From contig CAZAMF010000001.1 of assembly GCA_964486295.1 (NCBI GenBank), positions 124,001 through 188,000 on the forward strand: 64,000 bases of DNA, read 5' to 3'. Shown here piece after piece: positions 34,967-43,480 of this stretch. The position numbers were made by a program, and so were the translations under genes. The notes below the pieces were generated by a model, which did not search any database, was not told the origin of the DNA, and saw only the letters and a list, made by a program, of their open reading frames with translations. Source of the DNA: CALBZG01 sp964486295 (GTDB lineage Bacteria; Bacillota; Clostridia; Peptostreptococcales; Anaerovoracaceae). Positions within the stretch are counted from its first letter, which is position 1; the number at the start of each line of letters is the position of its first letter.

Positions 34967-36409
34967 TTGAATGCGATGAGTACAAGAGACGCACTGCGGT
35001 CGATCCCCTCCATGAATGAGATCATGGAACTGCATCAGATCAGTCCCCTGATAGAGAAGTATGGCAGGAATATTGTCCTGGATCATATCAGAAATTCTCT
35101 TGATGAGGTCAGGCGCCTGATACTGGAACAGGAGGGTTTTCCGGAGAGGCAGGCTATCCATTCCGGCACGGATATGAAAGATTTGATTCTGCAAATTTTA
35201 AACCGGCGCATCGGATTGAAGCTGCAGCAAACGCTCAAAAGGGTTATTAACGCGACTGGAATTGTGCTGCATACCAACCTCGGGAGAGCACCTCTGCCAA
35301 AAGAAGCAGTTGAATTTATGGCGGAAATAGCCGGCGGCTACAGCAATCTGGAATTCGACCTGACTCAGGGAGCGCGGGGATCCAGAACCCTCCATTCCGA
35401 AGAGAGCCTTTGCCGCCTGACCGGCGCGGAAGCCGGCATGATGGTGAATAACAATGCAGCGGCAGTGTTCCTTTGCCTGAATACTTTCGCAAACCAGAAA
35501 GAAGTAATTGTATCCAGGGGAGAACAGGTTGAAATCGGAGGGAACTTTAGAATCCCTGATATCATTACCAGAAGCGGCTCGCGGATGGTTGAAGTCGGTA
35601 CCACCAATAAGACCTATAAAAAAGATTATGAAAAGGCTATAACAACAGACACAACGATTTTGCTGAAGGTGCATACAAGCAATTATAAAGTGATCGGATT
35701 TACCGAGGAAACGCCACTGGACGATCTTGTGCTTGTGGGCAAAGAAAACAGTCTTCTGACAATGGTCGATCTGGGGAGCGGCTGCATGATACCGCTTTCT
35801 GCTCTGGGGATTGCCGACGAACCAACCGTACAGGATTGCGTATCGGCCGGAGCAGACCTGATCACATTCAGCGGGGACAAGCTGCTGGGGGGACCCCAGG
35901 CAGGAATCATCGTCGGGAAAAAGAAATGGATCGAAGAGCTGAAGCAGAATCCGCTGGCAAGAATTCTGCGATGCGACAAAAATACAATTGCGGCCTTCAA
36001 AGCCGTTCTGGACCTATATCTTGATACTGAAACGGCGGTCAGGAGGATCCCTGCTTTAAGCATGATTTCAGCGACTTCCGAACAACTGCAACAAAAAGCT
36101 GTATCACTCAAAGAGGCATTGATCCGTGAAATTGGAGAGGACGCATCCATCGCAATAGAGGACGTAACGGACGAAGTGGGCGGAGGTTCTCTACCGGGCA
36201 CTTTCCTCGCGGGGAAGGCCATATCGTACAAACCGGATTCTATGCAGATCAATGAGCTTCAGAGACGCTTGAGACAGTCGGAAATACCTGTTGTCTGCAG
36301 GATTTTTCAAGACAAACTTTATTTCCATGTTCGCACCATCGATCCCGAAGATTTTGCACATATTGCGATTTCCATGAAGAATGCATTGGAGGATGGGGAA
36401 CCAAAATGA
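34967..36409 (+). CDS. selA: L-seryl-tRNA(Sec) selenium transferase
   Basis: PLP enzyme that converts seryl-tRNA-Sec to selenocysteinyl-tRNA-Sec using selenophosphate. The start is TTG 34967 because AGGAGG ends 6 bases before it; an upstream TTG at 34931 lies in the selD terminator hairpin, and ATG 34976 is too far from the site. The 480-residue protein shows INATGIVLHTNLGRAPL near residue 95, GARGSRTLHSE, VNNNAAAVFL, and FSGDKLLGGPQAG with the PLP lysine at residue 305. It overlaps selB by 4 bases (ATGA), so the two are translationally coupled. Confidence 0.96.
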   Translation: MNAMSTRDALRSIPSMNEIMELHQISPLIEKYGRNIVLDHIRNSLDEVRRLILEQEGFPERQAIHSGTDMKDLILQILNRRIGLKLQQTLKRVINATGIVLHTNLGRAPLPKEAVEFMAEIAGGYSNLEFDLTQGARGSRTLHSEESLCRLTGAEAGMMVNNNAAAVFLCLNTFANQKEVIVSRGEQVEIGGNFRIPDIITRSGSRMVEVGTTNKTYKKDYEKAITTDTTILLKVHTSNYKVIGFTEETPLDDLVLVGKENSLLTMVDLGSGCMIPLSALGIADEPTVQDCVSAGADLITFSGDKLLGGPQAGIIVGKKKWIEELKQNPLARILRCDKNTIAAFKAVLDLYLDTETAVRRIPALSMISATSEQLQQKAVSLKEALIREIGEDASIAIEDVTDEVGGGSLPGTFLAGKAISYKPDSMQINELQRRLRQSEIPVVCRIFQDKLYFHVRTIDPEDFAHIAISMKNALEDGEPK

Positions 36410-38322
36410 AGCATGTGGTGATGGGAACAGCCGGACATATTGACCATGGGAAAACATCGCTGGTCAAGGAATTGACCGGAATCGATACAGACAGGCTGAA
36501 AGAAGAGAAGAACAGGGGTATGACTATCGAACTCGGTTTTGCCTCCATGATACTGCCATCCGGCGCGGAACTTTCTATTGTGGATGTGCCGGGGCATGAA
36601 AAGTTTGTAAAAACCATGGTAGCCGGAGCCACCGGAATAGATTTTGCCATGTTGGTTATCGCGGCTGACGAGGGGGTCATGCCGCAAACGCAGGAACATA
36701 TTGATATATTAAATCTTTTGGGAGTAACGACTGGGCTTGTTGCTCTGACAAAATCAGATCTTGTGGATGAATCGGAACTTGAGCTGCGAAAAGAAGAAAT
36801 CCGTGACTATGTGAAGGAATACTGGACGGAGGGGATTTCGATCCTGCCGGTATCCTCCCGAACCGGAGAAGGGATAAAGGATCTGATTGATAAAATCGAT
36901 GAAATGACTGCCAGGGCATCAGAAAAAAACCATCGGCAACTATTCAGGATGCCCGTTGACAGAGTTTTTACAATGACCGGGCATGGGACAGTAGTGACAG
37001 GCACCGTATCAGGCGGGGCAATCACAAAAGGTGAAGTCGTTGACGTATTGCCGGAAGGAATAAAGGCAAAAGTCAGAGGGATACAGGTTCACAACAAACA
37101 GGTGGAACGTGCCATCACGGGAGATCGGTGCGCGCTGAATATTTACGGACTTGACAAATCAGAAATCAGCAGGGGCTCGGTTATCGCGGAGACCGGAATG
37201 GTCGAACCGGTCATGCTGGCAGACGCAATGATCCGCAGTATCAAGGGGAAGGGAGACATCCATCATAACCAAAGAGTCCACGTAAACATAGGCACGAAAG
37301 AAGTGCTGGCAAGAATCAGACTGATCGGGACGGAACTTATTACTTCCGGAAATTCTGGGTTTTGCCAGTTGAGATTCGAAGAACCCACCGTGGCGCTGCG
37401 CGGAGACCGGTTCATCCTGCGAAGCTATTCTCCGGTAACAACCATTGGCGGGGGCATCATATTATTCCACCGCAGTAAAAATCGAAAACGGACGGATGAT
37501 GAGAGCCTGAAGTTTTTGCGCCTGGCAAATTTACCGGACTCAAAAAAGCTGATCGAGTACATTTTGAAAGAATCGGATCATTTCGTTTCAATCGAAGAGC
37601 TATACCGTGATTTGCTGGAAGATAAAGAGATCATAAAAAATATACTTCAGGGTGAAATTACAGCGTATAAAGCAGGGTATATAAAAGAAACAGACAAGTA
37701 TTTCGGCATAGAATTTTATCAAAAATCCATTTTGGAAATCAACAGTCAGTTTGATCGGTTGGCTGCCACACACCCCTATCGGTTCCAGATCACCAAGGAG
37801 GAAATAAAAAGCCGGTTGTTCCCCGAAATGGCGGCTAAAGATTTCAACGCACTCATCAATTATCTGGCTGCTCAAGAAAAATTTCAGCTGAAAGACAATA
37901 TGCTGGAATCGAATGAACGTGACAAAATCGATGGAATTTTGAAGAGAAAAGAGGTCATGGCGCTATTAGCTTACTTGAAATCGAATCGATCAAATTGCGT
38001 TACCGCCCGCCAGGCGGCTGAGGAGACTCGTTACAATATAAAGCAAACAGAAGAAATTCTTAAGTTTCTTCAAGCGGCACAAAAGGTGATCAAACTGGAC
38101 GATGACCAGTACATGGATGCACAGGAAGTGAAAGCGGCTTTCAGGATATTGAAAAGTGAGCTGCAAAAAAAAGGAATGATTACAGTGGCGGATTTCAGGG
38201 ATCTCCTGAACACGGGCAGAAAAACCGCCATGCTGATTCTGGAATATTTTGATTCGGTGAACGTTACCGTAAGAGAGGGTAATTTTAGAAAACCAGGAAT
38301 CCACTTAAAGGATTTTGAATGA
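36406..38322 (+). CDS. selB: Selenocysteine-specific elongation factor SelB
   Basis: GTPase that carries Sec-tRNA to UGA codons marked by a SECIS. The 638-residue protein has the G-domain with GTAGHIDHGKTSL (P-loop) at residue 7, RGMTIELGFA, DVPGHEKFVKTM and LTKSDLVD, then EF-Tu-like domains 2 and 3 with the selB hallmark FRMPVDRVFTMTGHGTVVTGT, and C-terminal winged-helix repeats (about residues 360-638) that bind SECIS RNA. It starts inside the selA stop and is followed 40 bases later by a selenoprotein gene. Confidence 0.97.
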   Translation: MKHVVMGTAGHIDHGKTSLVKELTGIDTDRLKEEKNRGMTIELGFASMILPSGAELSIVDVPGHEKFVKTMVAGATGIDFAMLVIAADEGVMPQTQEHIDILNLLGVTTGLVALTKSDLVDESELELRKEEIRDYVKEYWTEGISILPVSSRTGEGIKDLIDKIDEMTARASEKNHRQLFRMPVDRVFTMTGHGTVVTGTVSGGAITKGEVVDVLPEGIKAKVRGIQVHNKQVERAITGDRCALNIYGLDKSEISRGSVIAETGMVEPVMLADAMIRSIKGKGDIHHNQRVHVNIGTKEVLARIRLIGTELITSGNSGFCQLRFEEPTVALRGDRFILRSYSPVTTIGGGIILFHRSKNRKRTDDESLKFLRLANLPDSKKLIEYILKESDHFVSIEELYRDLLEDKEIIKNILQGEITAYKAGYIKETDKYFGIEFYQKSILEINSQFDRLAATHPYRFQITKEEIKSRLFPEMAAKDFNALINYLAAQEKFQLKDNMLESNERDKIDGILKRKEVMALLAYLKSNRSNCVTARQAAEETRYNIKQTEEILKFLQAAQKVIKLDDDQYMDAQEVKAAFRILKSELQKKGMITVADFRDLLNTGRKTAMLILEYFDSVNVTVREGNFRKPGIHLKDFE

Positions 38323-38362
38323 TAAATGCTGGTTTAATGGGAATACAGGGAGGTGAGAAAAG

Positions 38363-38662
38363 ATGCTGAAAATAACAGAAGCGGCCGCAAATAAAGTTAG
38401 AAAAATGGCCGCCGAAACCGCCGACCCCGAAAGTCAGATGCTGAGAATATCGTTTGCTGGCTATGGTTGAGGCGGACCAAAATTAAGTTTGGCCCTGGAT
38501 GGGCTGAAAAGCGAAAATGACATTATCGTTGAATCTGAAGGAATCAAAGTTGTTTATGAAGCAAACCTGGAAAGGTATGTGAGCAACGTTGTGATCGATT
38601 ATACGGATAAATGGTATAATAAAGGATTCCAGCTTCGCGGAGCATATGTGAGCACTTGCTGA
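38363..38662 (+). CDS. HesB-like selenoprotein (Sec at residue 36)
   Basis: A 99-residue IscA/HesB-fold protein with an in-frame UGA at 38468-38470. It begins MLKITEAAANKVRKMAA and reads ISFAGYG-Sec-GGPKLSLALDG; C-terminal residues are AYVSTC. The Sec stands where related proteins have the metal-binding cysteine of the C-G-GGP motif, and the final cysteine matches the C-terminal ligand. GGGAGGTGAG lies before the ATG. Position directly after selB, same strand, 40-base gap, and a hairpin just after the UGA support genuine Sec decoding. The family is the known HesB-related selenoprotein group, whose function is unclear; Fe-S or selenium handling is possible. Confidence 0.92.
38474..38495 (+). 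promoter_or_regulatory. Candidate SECIS hairpin of the HesB-like gene
   Basis: GGACCAAA and TTTGGCCC form a stem with one A-C mismatch around ATTAAG, starting 3 bases after the Sec UGA. The position fits a bacterial SECIS. Confidence 0.5.
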
Positions 38663-38687
38663 TAGCAACATAATCAGAAGAAAACAA

Positions 38688-38731
38688 CCATCTGGCCATA
38701 AAGCATTCTATGGTCAGATGGATTTGTTTTT
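38688..38731 (+). terminator. Terminator of the sel locus
   Basis: CCATCTGGCCATA and TATGGTCAGATGG form a 13-base-pair stem with one G-U around an 8-base loop, followed by ATTTGTTTTT. Confidence 0.9.
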
Positions 38732-38751
38732 GTTCCGGGATGGGGGTTTAT

Positions 38752-39228
38752 ATGAGAATATGCAGTGAGAAAACCATAGAAGACTTTAGAAAAATGGAAG
38801 AAATGGAATTGGAATACTACGATGCCGAGCATGTCACGCCATACACCGATTCGTTTGAATGGGCTCAATATTGCCCCGAATCCGATATTATGCTGATGGA
38901 CAAGGACAGAATCGCAGGTTTCATGGATATATTACCCATCAAAAAAACTGTTTTCGAAGGAATAAAGGAAGGTCATTTTAATGATAAATACCTGACAACG
39001 GAGGATATCGCCAGGAAGCAGGATTTAAAGGAGGGAGACCATGTGGATCTATTACTGAGCTGCGTGGTGATCGATAAAGAATATAGGAAAACCAATGCGT
39101 TGCCCATGTTGCTATCCGCTCATCTGAAGTATTTCATGACATTTCCTGTGGAAGGGATTACAATAGATTTTGTGGTCACCAGTAATGTAACGGATGAAGG
39201 AGTTGCAGACCATCGATTGAGCGGCTGA
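38752..39228 (+). CDS. GNAT-family acetyltransferase-like protein, short C-terminus
   Basis: Start at ATG 38752, with GGGGG 8 bases upstream; an in-frame ATG at 38710 lies in the preceding terminator hairpin. The 158-residue product resembles GNAT proteins: DRIAGFMDILPI, then LLLSCVVIDKEYRKTNALPMLL, where the last part suits the acetyl-CoA-binding region. It stops at VTSNVTDEGVADHRLSG, about where such proteins continue with another beta strand and 20-30 residues, so it may be 3'-truncated. The other frames over the same stretch give no clear continuation. Substrate unknown. Confidence 0.6.
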   Translation: MRICSEKTIEDFRKMEEMELEYYDAEHVTPYTDSFEWAQYCPESDIMLMDKDRIAGFMDILPIKKTVFEGIKEGHFNDKYLTTEDIARKQDLKEGDHVDLLLSCVVIDKEYRKTNALPMLLSAHLKYFMTFPVEGITIDFVVTSNVTDEGVADHRLSG

Positions 39229-39253
39229 AATCAGAGACTAAGAGGGCAAAGGG

Positions 39254-39952
39254 ATGAACGAAAAGACCAAAGCATTGAAAGCGGCTTTTCCAAATACGAT
39301 TCCGGTTTTCACCGGATTCATTTTTCTCGGGATCGCATATGGGATCCTCATGAACAGCAAAGGATACGGTGTCGGATGGACGGTGATGATGAGTACGCTG
39401 GCATTTGCCGGATCGGCTCAATACGTGGCGATCACCTTTCTCACATCTGTTTTCGATCCCATCAATGCTCTGATATTGACATTGATGGTGAACGCGCGCC
39501 ATTTGTTTTATGGGCTCTCATTGCTGGATAAATACAGAGATACAGGAAAAATCAAGCCTTATCTGATTTTTGGCTTATGCGATGAAACCTTTTCTATTAT
39601 TTATTCCACAAGTCCTCCCCGGGGAGTGAACAAAAATTGGTTTATGTTTTTTATCACATTACTGAACCACAGCTATTGGGTGCTGGGTTCGGCCATCGGA
39701 GCCTTGCTGGGAACCATGGTTTCTTTTAACACAAAAGGCCTGGACTTCGTTTTGACCGCGCTTTTTGTTGTGATATTTATAGGGCAATGGAGAACTCAGA
39801 AAAGACATGAACCGGCTATTGTGGGAGTCGTTTGTTCTGTTATCTGCCTGAAAGTTTTCGGGCCGGGGAACTTTATCATACCTTCCATGATCTCCATACT
39901 GACAGTGCTGACGCTGCTCAGAAAAAGAATGACCGAGGGGGAACCGGCATGA
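39254..39952 (+). CDS. azlC: AzlC-family branched-chain amino acid exporter subunit
   Basis: Large subunit of the AzlCD (BrnFE-type) exporter of branched-chain amino acids or analogues. The 232-residue protein has about 7 hydrophobic segments, FTGFIFLGIAYGILM near the N-terminus, FAGSAQYVAITFL near residue 60, and NARHLFYGLSLL near residue 80, which are the AzlC hallmarks. AGAGGGCAAAGGG lies before the ATG. The stop overlaps azlD by 4 bases, as usual for the pair. Confidence 0.92.
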   Translation: MNEKTKALKAAFPNTIPVFTGFIFLGIAYGILMNSKGYGVGWTVMMSTLAFAGSAQYVAITFLTSVFDPINALILTLMVNARHLFYGLSLLDKYRDTGKIKPYLIFGLCDETFSIIYSTSPPRGVNKNWFMFFITLLNHSYWVLGSAIGALLGTMVSFNTKGLDFVLTALFVVIFIGQWRTQKRHEPAIVGVVCSVICLKVFGPGNFIIPSMISILTVLTLLRKRMTEGEPA

Positions 39953-40284
39953 CGTTATCTCCTTCGCAAACCATCATCATCATATTAATGGTCACGCTGG
40001 GTACCATGATCACCCGGTTTTTGCCGTTCATCCTTTTCTCCGGCAGAAATGACCGCCATCCTTATGTCAAGTATCTTGGAGATGTATTGCCTTGCGCAGT
40101 GATCGGGTTGTTGGTAGTATATTGTCTGAAAGGTGTTCACATCACGCAAGCACCATTCGGCGCTCCGGAAGCTGCAGCGATCATTTGTATTGCGCTGCTG
40201 CACATTTGGAAGAACAATGCTCTGCTAAGCATCGGCGCGGGGACGGTGGCCTACATGCTGCTTGTACAATTCGTTTTTGTATAG
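39949..40284 (+). CDS. azlD: AzlD-family branched-chain amino acid exporter subunit
   Basis: Small subunit of the AzlCD exporter. ATG 39949 overlaps the azlC stop by 4 bases; the longer frame back to 39832 is not needed. The 111-residue protein has four hydrophobic segments, with TRFLPFILFSGR near residue 22 and LGDVLPCAVIGLLVVYCL near residue 45, typical of AzlD. It probably functions only with AzlC. Confidence 0.9.
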   Translation: MTLSPSQTIIIILMVTLGTMITRFLPFILFSGRNDRHPYVKYLGDVLPCAVIGLLVVYCLKGVHITQAPFGAPEAAAIICIALLHIWKNNALLSIGAGTVAYMLLVQFVFV

Positions 40285-40354
40285 ACTTGTAGCGATTTTC
40301 ATCCGATAAAGAAATTCGAAAAGGGGATCAAAATGAAAAAGGGAGCACCTTCAG

Positions 40355-41908
40355 ATGGAACTTCTTAGAATAATTGCATTTATACCGATTTTTTGGCTAT
40401 TGATCGCTCTCGGCTTTCTGAAAGTTCCATCTCACATTGCGACGATGGCCGGCCTTGGGATCACTGGAGCAATCGCTTTCTTTATATACCATATGTCGCC
40501 AGACGATCTGGGGGGCGCTGCTACAGAAGGTCTGGCCTTTGCAATTTTCCCGATCATATGGGTCATCATATCAGCTTTGTTCGTGTATAACATTACTCAA
40601 AAGAGCGGAAGTATGGAAACGATCAAAGAGATGCTGACCGGCATCTCAGAGGATCGGAGGATACAGGGATTGATCCTTGCCTTTGCATTTGGAGGATTTC
40701 TGGAGTCCGTAGCGGGGTTTGGCACTGCGGTGGCGATTCCTGCCGCTATGATGATCGCTATCGGATTTCCGCCGTTTCTGGCGGCTGTGGTTTGCCTGAT
40801 CGCCAATACTGTTCCCGTTGCCTTTGGGGTATTGGGGGTTCCGATCTTAACGCTCTCCCAAGTGACGGATCTGCCTCTGGATCGTCTTGCAATATTAGCA
40901 TCACTTCAACTCTTCCCTTTTGCCGTCATATTGCCTTTCATTCTTAACTTTGTCATTACCGGCAGTATACACGGGTTCAAAGGGATTTTTTTGCTGACGC
41001 TCCTTTCCGGATTGTCCTTTGCGCTGGGGCAGACGCTCACCGTCCTGCTTGTGGGGCCGGAGCTTGCCGCTGTAGCAGGTTCGCTGCTTGCATTGGTTGT
41101 GATCATCGCGGCTGCGAAAAGCTGCCGCAAAAAACAATCTTTTCAAATCTGGAGATTTAAAGATGACGCTCCCTCAAACGAAGCTGCAGATATTGCAACG
41201 CAAAATAAAATCCTGATAATGGCAAGAGCATGGATGCCATATATTCTGATCCTTCTTCTGATAGGCCTGACAAGATTTGTGCCGGCGCTTGGATTCCTTC
41301 AGCAATGGCCATTTGTAATCGAACAGCAATTTTATTTCGGCCAGGGGGGCAAACCCCTTATAATTCCGCTGATCACCAGCGGAGGGAGCATCCTATTTAT
41401 GTCAGCAATTTTCGGCGGGCTGATCCAGGGACTCTCTATACGAGGGGTAATGACAGCTTTTACGGTCACATTATGGCAGTCAAGGAAAACCATCGTAACA
41501 GTGATATCTATTGTCGCGCTGGCAAAAGTGATGAGCTACAGCGGAATGACTGATGATATTGCTGTGGCCATCTCATCATTCAGTGGAATTACGTATCCTT
41601 TCATCGCTCCGTTTATTGGGATGCTGGGCACATTCATCACCGGCAGCGATACCTCTTCGAATGTTCTTTTTGGGAACCTTCAGAAGCAGGCCGCGCTGCA
41701 GCTGCATCTGGATCCCGACTGGATCGCCGCCGCCAGCGCCAGTGGAGCGACCGCGGGCAAAATGATATCTCCGCAGAGTATTTCAATAGCCGCTGCCGTC
41801 ACCGGACTGACAGATCAGGAAGGTAAAATGCTTCGGTTTACTCTGAAATACTGTCTCGTTTATGTGATCCTGATGGGCTGTCTCATATGGGTGACACAGA
41901 TCGGTTAA
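40355..41908 (+). CDS. L-lactate permease family transporter
   Basis: A 517-residue membrane protein of the lactate permease (LctP/LldP) family, taking up L-lactate or glycolate with protons. Signatures are GGFLESVAGFGTAVAIPAAM near residue 110, NTVPVAFGVLGVPI near residue 145, and in the second half GMLGTFITGSDTSSNVLFG near residue 430 with GATAGKMISPQSISIA. About 12-13 helices are apparent. GGGAGCACC lies before the ATG, and an 11-codon frame overlaps the start (see findings). No lactate dehydrogenase is in the window. Confidence 0.92.
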   Translation: MELLRIIAFIPIFWLLIALGFLKVPSHIATMAGLGITGAIAFFIYHMSPDDLGGAATEGLAFAIFPIIWVIISALFVYNITQKSGSMETIKEMLTGISEDRRIQGLILAFAFGGFLESVAGFGTAVAIPAAMMIAIGFPPFLAAVVCLIANTVPVAFGVLGVPILTLSQVTDLPLDRLAILASLQLFPFAVILPFILNFVITGSIHGFKGIFLLTLLSGLSFALGQTLTVLLVGPELAAVAGSLLALVVIIAAAKSCRKKQSFQIWRFKDDAPSNEAADIATQNKILIMARAWMPYILILLLIGLTRFVPALGFLQQWPFVIEQQFYFGQGGKPLIIPLITSGGSILFMSAIFGGLIQGLSIRGVMTAFTVTLWQSRKTIVTVISIVALAKVMSYSGMTDDIAVAISSFSGITYPFIAPFIGMLGTFITGSDTSSNVLFGNLQKQAALQLHLDPDWIAAASASGATAGKMISPQSISIAAAVTGLTDQEGKMLRFTLKYCLVYVILMGCLIWVTQIG

Positions 41909-41960
41909 TAGAAGAACAACAAAAATACAAAAAATTAATTAAATATTCTGATAATAAGTA

Positions 41961-41989
41961 TTGACAGTTCGTTTTTTCAGTGATATGAT
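41961..41989 (+). promoter_or_regulatory. Strong promoter of the unassigned RNA
   Basis: A perfect TTGACA at 41961-41966 and TATGAT at 41984-41989 are separated by 17 bases. No gene starts for 360 bases downstream; a hairpin-dense stretch and a terminator follow. Confidence 0.8.
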
Positions 41990-41995
41990 AAAGAC

Positions 41996-42319
41996 ACTCA
42001 AAGAGAAGAGATCCTGAATAAGGGTTTCCAATTAATGAGTAACCCTGAAAAATCGACAGAAACGGCTTGGATGTTATCGGCCTAACAAGATAGCAGGTTG
42101 AGCCAGAACACAAAATCTCCGGTCTGAATAATTAGTCGAAAGGCTGTTTTCAGATTTAGGAAGAAAAGTCGATCCACCCGGACAATGATAGCAATGTCTG
42201 AATGTACCATATCAGATGACCGGGCTAGGGGAAGTTAGGAAAGGAGGACGTACACCATTGTGGTACACCTCAAATAGAGGGTAGACCAATTCTGAAATGG
42301 ATTGACTGTCTACCCTTTA
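41996..42319 (+). ncRNA. Unassigned structured RNA, about 320 nt
   Basis: Bounded by a strong promoter and an intrinsic terminator, with no open frame of interest. Readable hairpins include AGGGTT with AACCCT (42018-42050) and GTTATC with GATAGC around GGCCTAACAA (42073-42094). GGCCTAACAAG then AGCAGGT at 42079-42098 nearly repeats a segment of the NiCo riboswitch at 18070-18089. It does not fit RNase P, 6S, T-box or the common riboswitch consensuses I can recall. It could be an independent regulatory RNA or a long leader of the membrane-protein gene at 42352. Confidence 0.55.
42278..42319 (+). terminator. Terminator of the unassigned RNA
   Basis: AGGGTAGAC and GTCTACCCT form a 9-base-pair stem, extended by CAAT and ATTG, followed by TTATCATTTG. 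The T-run is weak, but the stem is strong. Confidence 0.65.
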
Positions 42320-42351
42320 TCATTTGCAGTTTTTTCTGAGGGGGCTGGAAT

Positions 42352-43080
42352 TTGTTTGACTACTTCTGGACATATGCAACTGATTTACCGCCCGGCATTG
42401 GTGTTGTGACATTCGGGCCGACGCATTTAACATGGGTTTCGGTTTCTGCCATGTTTGTTGTTTTGGCGATCCTGATTTATCGGCGGCAAAACAAGAGGGT
42501 CAGACGGAGAATTCAGGTTGCAGCAGCGGTTTTTATGATAGCAGGGACCTTGGTCCGCTGGATCTGGGTTGCTTTGATCGGACACTATTCCGCTCTTGAA
42601 ATGCTTCCGTTACATCTTTGCACAATGTCGGTGATGGTTGAATTTGCTGCTGTCATATCAGAAAACGTCATCTTGAAGGAATTTTCTTATGCAGTAAGCC
42701 TGCCCGGGGCTGTCGCCTCTATCATCACTCCACTGATGGGTCCATATCCTTTATTCAGCTATTACTACCTGGAATTTGCGGCAACGCATACAATTCTTGT
42801 GACATTGCCGCTGCTCTGGATTTTTGTGGATGGATTCCGTCCGGATTATCACAGACTTCCGTCCTGTTTTGCGATCCTTCTGGCTTTTGCCGGAGCGGCT
42901 GCAATAGTAAATCGAGACATAGGCAGCAACTATATGTTCCTGAGATATGCACCTTCGGGGACTCCTCTTGAAACTTTTGAAAAATGGTGCGGAACTCCCG
43001 GTTACCTGTTTCCGACGATACTATTGTTGTTCCTTGTCTGGACCGTGCTTTATAGTCCATGGATGGTCAGAAAATCGTGA
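42352..43080 (+). CDS. TIGR02206/YwaF-family integral membrane protein
   Basis: A 242-residue protein with about 7 membrane helices, of the family that includes B. subtilis YwaF and animal TMEM164. TTG 42352 is the only sensible start, with GAGGGGG 8 bases before it. Typical features are the early FGPTHLTWVSVSAMFVV, a central LEMLPLHLCTMSVMVEF with the conserved HLC, and later LPLLWIFVDGFRP. The bacterial function is unknown; some relatives act in lipid acyl transfer. Its 3' end overlaps the convergent lipoprotein gene by 14 bases, so the two share an end region without a terminator. Confidence 0.75.
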   Translation: MFDYFWTYATDLPPGIGVVTFGPTHLTWVSVSAMFVVLAILIYRRQNKRVRRRIQVAAAVFMIAGTLVRWIWVALIGHYSALEMLPLHLCTMSVMVEFAAVISENVILKEFSYAVSLPGAVASIITPLMGPYPLFSYYYLEFAATHTILVTLPLLWIFVDGFRPDYHRLPSCFAILLAFAGAAAIVNRDIGSNYMFLRYAPSGTPLETFEKWCGTPGYLFPTILLLFLVWTVLYSPWMVRKS

Positions 43081-43480
43081 CAGTTCCGTCACCCATCGGA
43101 ACAGTTCCGGAATTCGTCTGCCGGGTATATTCCACTTTATATTGACCGGGTTCGGGAAAACTTCTAGGGCCCCAAAGCATGAACCAGCTTGTTTTGACAC
43201 GGATATTCTGATCAAAACAGATTTCTTCTTTATCACCATCCAATTTATAGATCGTCTGTTTTATTCTTGTAGTATTAAAAGGAGCCGCTGTCTTAAAAAG
43301 TACATAGACTTCACCTGCCTCAAAATTTGAAGATGGATTGATTGCATTGCCGTCGCTGTCTACGTTTTCGCAAAAGATGACATCCCCTTTTTCAGAAGTC
43401 TGGACTTCAGATTTTCCGCATGCGGCCAGAGACAATACGGCTAAAATACATAGGATAAGGATCGGAACTGCTTTTTTCAT
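43067..43480 (-). CDS. Small lipoprotein
   Basis: Start at ATG 43480, with GGAGAA before it; an in-frame ATG at 43546 has no site. The 137-residue protein begins with a lysine-initiated signal sequence and lipobox LAAC at about residues 18-21, then a beta-rich domain of about 110 residues (DVIFCENVDSDG, VYVLFKTAAPF, WFMLWGPRSFPEPGQYKVEY). It looks like an immunoglobulin-like or lipocalin-like binding module but no family is recognised. It is monocistronic and convergent with the membrane-protein gene. Confidence 0.7.
   Translation of the reverse strand: MKKAVPILILCILAVLSLAACGKSEVQTSEKGDVIFCENVDSDGNAINPSSNFEAGEVYVLFKTAAPFNTTRIKQTIYKLDGDKEEICFDQNIRVKTSWFMLWGPRSFPEPGQYKVEYTRQTNSGTVPMGDGTVTIF

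Noticed and set aside
42241..42275. Possible T-box leader (GTGGTACACCTC near the RNA end)
   Set aside because: It lacks the conserved T-box core AGGGTGGNACCGCG and a specifier-loop pattern; not supported.
41996..42319. RNase P or 6S RNA identity for the unassigned RNA
   Set aside because: The conserved RNase P core segments are absent and the length and layout do not fit 6S RNA.
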